Source: Galerina marginata (taxonomy: Eukaryota; Basidiomycota; Agaricomycetes; Agaricales; Galerinaceae). Taken from it: DNA of 64,000 bases. The position numbers were made by a program, and so were the translations under genes. Positions 56,707 to 64,000 of the stretch are shown here, piece by piece. Every line of letters starts with the position of its first letter. Position 1 is the stretch's first letter. The notes beneath the pieces were generated by a model that was not told the origin of the DNA, searched no databases, and worked only from the letters and a program-made list of their open reading frames with translations. Where the stretch lies: assembly GCA_023014335.1 (NCBI GenBank), contig JAECYW010000008.1:310001-374000 (forward strand), in the 5' to 3' direction.

Positions 56707-57546
56707 ATGTCAACTTCTCGAGTCCAAGACGTCAGAAGACATAAGCCACTACCGCTCCCACCATCTCTCTTATCTGAAGCCTCGCCCACACACGCTCCTG
56801 CATCCGGATCTACCTCCTTCACATCCGCGTCTGCCTCCACTTCAATCCAAAATTTCACGTCACAACATGCGTCCTCCAGCACTTACGCCACCCTAAAATC
56901 TACTTTCACATTTGATCCCGACAGGTTTCTACAACCCCCTATGCCTCTGCGAGTGCGGCACAGACCCCAAGAGAGAAGCAAAACCCCAAGTTACGATCTC
57001 CAAAGTCACACGGGGTCGAGTATTCGGGCGTCAATACTCTCAAGTCTACCCACTAACTCTAGAGGACAAGCGACCCCTGTTCGATCGTTGCCTGTAGCTG
57101 TCGTTCCATCACCTCTCGGCCATTCTTGCGTCATGCGTGAAAACGTATGGAGTAATTATAGCTACAGGAAACCCGTCATCCTAACTTACCCGCCTTCCGC
57201 TCGCTACGCTCACGCATCCGAGTCGATCTCCATCTCTGAGTCTGAGGCGCCAATTCGTCCTTTTCCACCGCACCGCAGTCAGAAAGCCCCCTACCCGCGT
57301 CAAAAGTTCACAACACCAGCCACTTACGTCTATTCGGCGACAAATGAAGTGGATGTTCATCCTCGTCTCGTCTCGGATCAGCCAGAGCCCAGCGACGATG
57401 ACGACTCGGGATGCCTATTCTTCGGACGGTGGTTTTGTTCTCTAGATTTTATCACCGATATATTCGCATTGACGCCGACGAGCACGCCGAACATGCTTTT
57501 ACATCGGAGGTGTTTTAGCGAGCACCATTTGCCACCGCCTCTTTGA
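56707..57546 (+). CDS. Hypothetical Ser/Pro-rich protein (279 aa)
   Basis: Single-exon ORF starting MSTSRVQDVRRHKPLPLPPS. It is low complexity, rich in Ser, Pro and Thr, with a Pro-rich KPLPLPP segment near the start, an acidic run (PEPSDDDDSG) near residue 230, and a short hydrophobic part after it (CLFFGRWFCSLDFITDIFAL). No known domain, signal peptide or clear membrane helix. The frame is open for 840 bp without introns and shows a biased third position, which supports coding. It may be a disordered regulatory or adaptor-like protein, but nothing in the neighbourhood indicates a role. Confidence 0.55.
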   Translation: MSTSRVQDVRRHKPLPLPPSLLSEASPTHAPASGSTSFTSASASTSIQNFTSQHASSSTYATLKSTFTFDPDRFLQPPMPLRVRHRPQERSKTPSYDLQSHTGSSIRASILSSLPTNSRGQATPVRSLPVAVVPSPLGHSCVMRENVWSNYSYRKPVILTYPPSARYAHASESISISESEAPIRPFPPHRSQKAPYPRQKFTTPATYVYSATNEVDVHPRLVSDQPEPSDDDDSGCLFFGRWFCSLDFITDIFALTPTSTPNMLLHRRCFSEHHLPPPL

Positions 57547-59195
57547 TTCTGGTACAAGCTTCAAAGGTATGGCTGATGCGGCCGACTATTCAATGAATTG
57601 AATTAGAAGGTTGGTCTGCTGCATTGCAAATTTGCTTCCGATTTTCTTTCCTGTTGTCCTTTTGTTGTCCGGTCTATGTGCTTGGGATACTAAGTAATAT
57701 TCGGTAATAGGGACCATCCTTGCCTTTTGTATTGAGATTACCGCCCATTTCAGCTGTCCGTTTTGTATTTCCAGTCGTACATAAACCTTTCCGCTTGGGC
57801 CATCTGCCAAGCCCGCGTATCTGTATCATAGACAATAACACAGACAATTAGGTAGATATTTAAATTGTAGCCATGCATGTATTCATCTCTAGGTCCAAGC
57901 CCCATTATGTGACTTCAGGCCGGTGCATTGTCAGTCTGAGACATGCGCGCCAAAATAAAGCCGTGAGGCCGACACCTCTGCAAGACATCGTTTCTTCCTT
58001 CCTCCCTATACTGCGAGTGGCTCGTCTCCTGATGCTAAATTGTCCTCCATCTTTCTATCCTGTGCTCTTATACTTTGACTCGACGCCTTGCTAGCATCCT
58101 GCGGCAAGATCCAATTCACGGCGTCCTCCATAACCCGCACTTAGTCCCGCTTCGCTTTCCTGACATGCTGGGAGGATCCACGTCCCATGGTGGAGCCTCG
58201 TTCCCCGGTACAGCGGAAAGGTTGACGGTGGGGATCTTTCGAGGACATTCGTATTGGATCTGGTAATTTTGTTCGAAATGCGAGGCGTCGACTCCGAAAA
58301 TATTTCCTTCCTACCAATAATTCTCCATGCTGCACGGTATTTGGCGCATAAGTAGCATGTGTCACGGAATTCATAACGCGCCCTCCAATTTCTGATGTTG
58401 CTCGCTGTGCGCTCTTGTTATTCTCACACCGTACATATGGCATATGAATGAAGGAAGAGCAGAATCAGTTGTTCCTGCCCCATATTTTTCGCTAGATTTT
58501 GGCAATTCGGGCCCATCACACCAAAACTGTACCCACCACCTTTGACGAAAACAATAAATTTAGTTCTGCTACTCCATGCTCTGAGGGGGGCATTGTAGTA
58601 TAGCACCACATTTCAGGCCCATACATAACCTCGTAGCTGGAAATGTGGGGCGTATTGTCCAAATTGGTCCAGCATCGTCTAAATGGGAATATGGTGCATT
58701 TTAACCGAATTGAAGCGCTCGGGAAAAAATTAGTGTCGGGACACGGATAGAAAAAAGGCCGAGAATTCCCGTCAGGGTTGCTATAAGCTACTTGTGCAAT
58801 TCTTGTGAGGGTAGACAGAATCCAAATTTAGGCTCGAGTTGATGCTCGAAATTTTCAGTACATAGCCGCGACTTTGATCAATAATATTAAGGATTCGGTA
58901 CCTTCGCACTTGGAATCACAGTGCGGAGGTACACATTTTCGATGACTAAAGCAAAAGGAAAAATAGCAACAAATCTTGGGTGCCGCGGTCAATTTAACTA
59001 CACAGGCGCTTCATGATTCGGTGGAATTTCGACCACATAGGGAATGGGGTCAATTTCCCGTTATTTATTCGCGTCGGTTCTCCTCGTGCATCCCCACTGC
59101 AATTCCGTTGTCCATAATCAAAATAGGTGTGCTTGCACCATAACCACTCGATCAAACTAGATCAAACTAGATCGAATGTCTATCCAGCCTACTTT
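57547..59195. other. No supported gene
   Basis: Only short ORFs. No recognised promoter, RNA gene or repeat before the satellite-like block that begins near 59200. Confidence 0.4.
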
Positions 59196-59199
59196 GGAA

Positions 59200-60400
59200 C
59201 TCGCAATCTGTGGGTATGCACTGGTTAAACGACTAGACCAGGGTTAATTCGGTGAGTACTCACTGGATTGAGTCCGAGACAGTAATTCTGGTGCAGGCCT
59301 ACCGATTGTGACTGGGAACCGAATCGATGCGAATAAATGGTGGTTACTCACTAGATCGAGTTAGAGACAGTAATTTTGGTGCAGGCTTACCGTTTGTGAA
59401 TGGGAACCAGTGCGAGTTAGTGAAATAGAATTGGTGGGTACTCTCTGAATTGTGCCCAGTCTAGTAGTTCCAGTGCCTGCCCACCGATTGCAAATTCACA
59501 AATACGGTATGTAGGTACTGGATCGAGTCTGATCGAGTAGTTCTGGAGCAGGCGCACCAATTGTGAATATCAGCAACGAAAAAACGGTGGGCATGAACTC
59601 AATTGATCCTCAGGGAAGGAGAACCGACTCCACTAGATGAAAGGAAAAATGGTGGGTACCCACCGATTTTATTTCATTTATTCGTATTGGTTTCCATTCT
59701 TAATTGGTGGGCATGCACTGAAACTATTGTCTCGGACTCAATCTAGTGAGTACCCACCGATTTTTCTTTTTTTTATTTGCGTCGGTTCTTGTTTAAGTGA
59801 GGTTCAATTCTGTGCAGCCTCACCACATATATTTGTTTAATTATCAAAATCGGTGTACCTGCACCGAAACTACTTAATCAGACTTGATTCAGTGTTCAGC
59901 CGCCGTATTTATAAATTCGCAATCGGTGGGCGTGCACTGGAACTACTGTCTCGGACTCAAATCTAGTGAGTAACCACCGATTTATCTTTTTTTATTTGCG
60001 TCGGTTCTCGTTTAAGTGAGGTTCAATCCTGTGCAGCCTCACCACATATATATGTTTAATTATCAAAATCGGTGTACCTGCACCGAAACTACTTAATCAG
60101 ACTTGATTCAGTGTTCAGCCGCCGTATTTATAAATTCGTAATCGGTGGGCGTGCACTGAAACTACTGTCTCGGACTCAATCCGGTGAGTACCCACCTATT
60201 TCTTGTCATTAATTCGCATGGGTTCCCACTGAATCCAGTGCCTCCTCACCAAATATTCTTTCTATATTCTCAATCGGTGTACTTGCACCGAAGCTACTTG
60301 ATAAGATTTACCAGAATTTATCCTGTACCTCCGTACGCATATTTTCTTGCGTCTGTAATTTGTACCGCGCTTACTTATTGTAAATACCCACCGCGTTTGC
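59200..60400. repeat. Satellite-like block with inverted arrangement, about 221-bp period
   Basis: Right part: direct copies start near 59704, 59925 and 60146 (phrases GGTGGGCGTGCACTG, ACTGTCTCGGACTCAATC, AGTGAGTACCCACCGATTT, GGTGTACCTGCACCGAAACT). Left part (59210-59560): the same phrases on the opposite strand (GTGAGTACTCACTGGATTGA, GAGACAGTAATTCTGGTGCA, CCGATTGTGA). The centre, near 59600-59680, contains GGTGGGTACCCACCGATTTT. Short self-complementary words recur within each unit. Non-coding; possibly mobile-element termini or a local satellite. Confidence 0.7.
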
Positions 60401-60843
60401 TCAACCGTGTCAAATTCGGTGTCTTCCAACAGCATATAAGCTTAAAACTGTACCTGTCCACTGAGTAATTTGATCAGACTCCTCCCCGCTTGTCCTCGGC
60501 AATTTCCCAGGCACATCAGACACGTGTGAATCTCGTCTTTCCCGGCGGCTCGGGTCAGTCCGACGGCTCGAGATCCAGGAATTTGGTTCGATCACTCCAG
60601 ATTCATCGTCACAAAGATTAGGTGTACATGCACCGTTTTGGATCACATTTCCAAATTTGTGGGAACACACAAAATGATGACGCCATAGCAATCCGGCGCC
60701 TCGGAACAGCATTTGACAAGTCTCAATACGGTGTAAGGATACACAATTCACTGTATTGCATGTAAATTTTGTCCACACCAATACGCCAGTGAATTTTTAT
60801 TTTTTCGCACCGCAGATTTACCAGACGCTAATATTTATATCCC

Positions 60844-61868
60844 CTACACGTGAAGCAGTTCGGGCTCCTTCTTCTCCCATTGAAAAATATTAAACTCGCT
60901 TTCCCATGGTCCATCGTTTCCTCTCGCACACTCGACGTCCTCGAAGTCTTCCTTGAGGGTGGACAATGCCCATCCATCATCAATTCCCAGTTCACCGGTT
61001 AAAGCGGGTGGAGCCAGCCCCTTCCTAATTGGCTTCGACTTCTTGCCGCCGCTCAGGTAGAGCTCATAAGTGAGTTCTCTGAGTCCGATACAGTTTCGCA
61101 AGTAATCGGGCGGTTGGCCTCCTGGTCTGAAAATCAAAAGTCTTCGACGGTACTCACAGTTCAGTGGTACATGTGGATCGAGGTCCCTAAACGTGCCGCC
61201 TTCATGCCAAAACTGGATATTCACTGTCCTGTGGTTCAGGACGAGTTGTAATTCGGGGCAATCCACGTAGAAAAACTCCCTGTCGAACATTCGGAAATCA
61301 ACGCGGATCGGAAGATGTGGTCCTTTCTGTCGCACCGTTAGCATTAGTATTGAAGTGAAGGATGTCTAAGAGCGCGTACCCAGTGATCTAAATAGAAATA
61401 ACACGGAACAATTTCCGGTGTTTCACATTTTGCCTGGCTCTTTCGCAACGTGTGCTCCCTCTCGACCAATGCCAATGATTCTTCATACTCGCGTTCATAC
61501 TCGCCCGGCGGTTTAGCTCGGGTAAGGGCGAGTTCCTCAATACAACAGAACGATTTGAAGGGATCAGGACGCGCAGTTGGGTCGTGAAGGTAGCGGATGT
61601 AGTCGAGCTGATAGGAAGTAAAGCCTTGGTGCATGTAATTATAAGCCCAGTCTGGAGAGGAGGCTCGAGAAGCCAGCTCCTCGATGGATAAAGGCTTTGC
61701 TGAAGCGGTCGACGGCCGCTGACAGTATTGGACATAATCGAACTCGTCATGGGTTAACGATGCCAACATTGGCGAGTAGCTTCGACCTCTAGTTGCTGAA
61801 CGATATCCATCGAGGTCTTGCAAAAGCTTGGCCATGAAGTTGGCTTCTTCTTCTGCTGTTGGAGCCAT
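60844..61868 (-). CDS. Hypothetical protein (323 aa), two exons
   Basis: Exons 61868-61380 and 61326-60844 join in phase across a 53-nt intron (GTACGC..GACAG). MAPTAEEEANF at 61868 is chosen as the start; upstream in-frame ATGs would add a hydrophobic stretch with no clear role. Exon 1 has repeated tyrosine/aspartate phrases (FDYVQYCQRP, LDYIRYLHDP) suggesting an internal duplication of about 65 residues, and a Glu-rich helix (EYEREYEESLALVEREH). Exon 2 is a mixed globular segment (IRVDFRMFDREFFYVDC, LNHRTVNIQFWHEG). No known domain. It is followed on the same strand by nothing recognisable, and the gene at 62116-63961 lies about 250 bp upstream in the same orientation. Confidence 0.65.
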
Positions 61869-62115
61869 GGGGGAAAAATCGCCGCAGTAAGAAAGTTGGG
61901 GCATAAGCAAAGAGCAAGTACGGCCTAAAAGCATTTTATAACAAATTTTTCCTTGGTAATTCAGACTTAAGACGACCAAATTTTCGTGGACACAAAACCA
62001 GTGCTCCAGGCACAGGATTACAGCGTGGAATTACAAATTCTACATAACGTGAGTCCCAAAAAAGCCTCCGTACAATTGGCTATCGATTTCCGCACTCCTG
62101 CCGTCGCAACATCGT

Positions 62116-63961
62116 CTACATCCCATCCTCTCCGCCGAGCAACTCCTGGAAGCGCCTCTCCCCTGCATGAGGTGTAGAAGTGATTATAACGCTATACCCC
62201 AACGTGTTCAGCCTCTCAACTTGCCTAGCGATAGATACTGCGGCGAGTCGCGGAATCCAGCCACCAGATTCGTTGTCATCGCCATATATATCGTCGACGG
62301 TGAGGCAGGTCACCTCCATCCAATGCTGGACCCAAAAGCGACGAATTTTTGCTGGAACTATATCATTGTCCGTCATGTACTCTTTGTGGGCGGATAGTTT
62401 CGGGTTCGTCGAGAACGACTTGAAGGTCTTCCAGACAAAAAATTCTACCAGGACGTCGTCAACGGCGCACCCGCAATTCATATGTCCAAGCTGTGGTTCC
62501 CTGTATCCTGCGGCCTTGGACGACATCGCCTTCTTATATCCTACACCCGTAAGTTCACCACCAGCGGAGTCGTGCTGATGATGCCCACGATTGCGCTGGT
62601 GGTAGCGACAAACGTAGTTCTTGGAACTGGTGTAGTGAACGATTTTCGCTACTTCCTTCCTTCGGTAACTACTCTCGGGCAGAAATTCCTGAACGTCGCG
62701 AGTCGCCTTACGAATGCCGACCTCGATATTATTCAATGCCTTCTTCTGAGATGCAGCAGATGTCGCTTTGCAGTACTTTTCTATGAGTTCCTGACCGCGT
62801 ACTGAAAGTATAGTAAGGCATTAGATTCTTGGAAAGTGGTAAGCAAGTTTCGACGGTACCTTCCAAATCTTGACGACCGGTTTCGGTGAGCTTGTAATAT
62901 CTGGCGCAATTCTCTGCTGGGTCGTCGTCGTCCTTGTCTTTGGTCTTCTTCGCTTCCTCTTTGGCTTTGGTCTTCTTCGTAGAGGTCTTCTTCTTCTTTT
63001 CACCTTTCGCCTTGTCCTCTTCGTTCGTCTGGACCAACAGCTCCAATTCATCCTCTTTCGCCACAAGTTCGTCGCGTAAAGCCTGGAGCGAGTCGGGGCC
63101 AATGCTTCTAAACGATTTCCTTAAATCAGAAACCTCTTTCCGTAAGGCTACTTCTCGCTGGATGTTCGCATAGACAGTGAAGTGGCGCTGGTATTCTTTT
63201 TGGGAAGTATCGGCGGCAATTCTCTTCTGGGCCAATAGGTCGTCCATATTCTTCATCCATCGCTTTATTTCGTCCAACTTGTTGGCGCCAACTCTCCCTT
63301 TAATGACACCTTCCTCGAAGAGGCGATCGACGGCATCGTGTACAGATTGCAGGTCATCTCGCTGTCGTTGTGCGTCTGCGAGTTCGTACTTTTTGACATG
63401 TAGGTCGGCGCGTGCGTCTCCGTTGTGCCTAGGTTCGCCTTCGAATCTTGGAGCCGTGGGGATCGATTGACAGTCCCACTCGACAGGCTCGTAAACGAAA
63501 CTGAAAGCCATCAGGTCGTCAGGACTCGAAGGAATCACGAAGTTGGCATTTGAGGCGAAGCTATAATTCTAAGGGTGAGTTTGGCCGTCTCAGAGATAAA
63601 ATAAATTGGAGCTCTCACGTCCAAAGATTCTGCCACATATCAATTTCATCTGGCGAGGCTTTCACGTTAGGTGACGTGGTATCTTCTTTGAGCACGTTGT
63701 TTCCGGGCGGTACGTGGTCCATAAAACTGTGTGATATCGGTGAGCTGACGATTCAATTATTCCACGACAGCACTCACGTATCAACTCCGCTTTCTTCCTC
63801 TTTGCCTTCGTGAGTCGTTCCAGTAGCAATGTTCGCGTCATGGTTGATTCTAGTTCAACAGACTAGTGTCAGCCCTCGAATACTAACAATGTTTGCAACA
63901 AAATGACTGCTCACTGTGACGAACTGCCTACAGTTGAATCGTGAGCATTCCCTGCACCCAT
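62116..63961 (-). CDS. Hypothetical protein (537 aa) with coiled coil and Lys-rich segment
   Basis: Five exons join in phase: 63961-63915, 63849-63778, 63726-63619, 63560-62860, 62801-62116. Start MGAGNAHDSTVGSS. The N-terminus is acidic and polar. Exon 4 carries a predicted coiled coil (VHDAVDRLFEEG ... REVALRKEVSDLRKSF ... ALRDELVAKEDELELL) and then a lysine run (GEKKKKTSTKKTKAKEEAKK) that may be a nuclear localisation signal. Exon 5 contains His-rich RYHQRNRGHHQHD, GYREPQLGHMNCGC, and ends FQELLGGEDGM. No known domain was recognised. Introns are 50-65 nt with GT..AG ends. Possibly a nuclear or chromatin-associated protein; that is inference from composition only. Confidence 0.7.
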
Positions 63962-64000
63962 CTGTATATCTGACCTGAAGAAGTGCGCAGAGATGAGCTT

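Overview
The window looks like accessory sequence from a mushroom-forming basidiomycete (Agaricomycete). Protein genes are split by introns of about 47-60 nt with GT..AG ends. The recognisable families are ones expanded in that class: a chromodomain Ty3/gypsy element, cysteine-cluster proteins linked to KDZ transposons, seven-TM and four-TM membrane proteins without named function, and a DUF2235 hydrolase fused to tandem repeats. No rRNA, tRNA or CRISPR array could be supported.

Layout. 1-8110: a Ty3/gypsy chromovirus on the minus strand. Gag and Pol are intact and overlap in the -1 frame, the 5' LTR is at 7470-8110, and the 3' end runs off the left edge, possibly with a third ORF. Its LTR ends inside the last coding bases of a multi-TM gene (8096-9993). 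12213-19846: a 7.6-kb DNA transposon with 25-bp terminal inverted repeats, subterminal palindromes, a KDZ/CxC-type transposase-like gene carrying one nonsense codon, a five-copy tandem repeat, and a 908-aa cysteine-cluster protein ending in two SUMO-interacting motifs. 22687-26847: a seven-TM gene and a four-TM gene. 28665-29075: a 98-aa secreted protein with two cysteine-rich modules, the first with defensin-type spacing. 29.0-34.9 kb: an array of degenerate duplicated units. 40440-47329: a large gene joining a DUF2235 (Tle1-like) hydrolase to about twenty HEAT-like units, each unit being its own 123-nt exon plus a 47-nt intron. 35655-54414: four paralogous secreted repeat proteins with dibasic sites flank or follow that gene. 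56707-63961: three hypothetical genes and a satellite-like block with an inverted arrangement.

The most distinctive content is in three groups. First, a small local family of precursor-like secreted proteins (signal peptide, 40-aa Asn/Gly repeats, Arg-Arg followed by X-Pro-Gln-Phe-Gly-Asn), which fits Kex2 and then dipeptidyl-aminopeptidase processing into peptides that all begin with Gln. Second, the hydrolase-HEAT gene, whose repeat array is still being rearranged in exon-intron units, the kind of design seen in fast-evolving fungal recognition proteins. Third, the defensin-like secreted protein. Exon joins were derived by hand from splice motifs and reading phase; functions beyond the named domains are inference.
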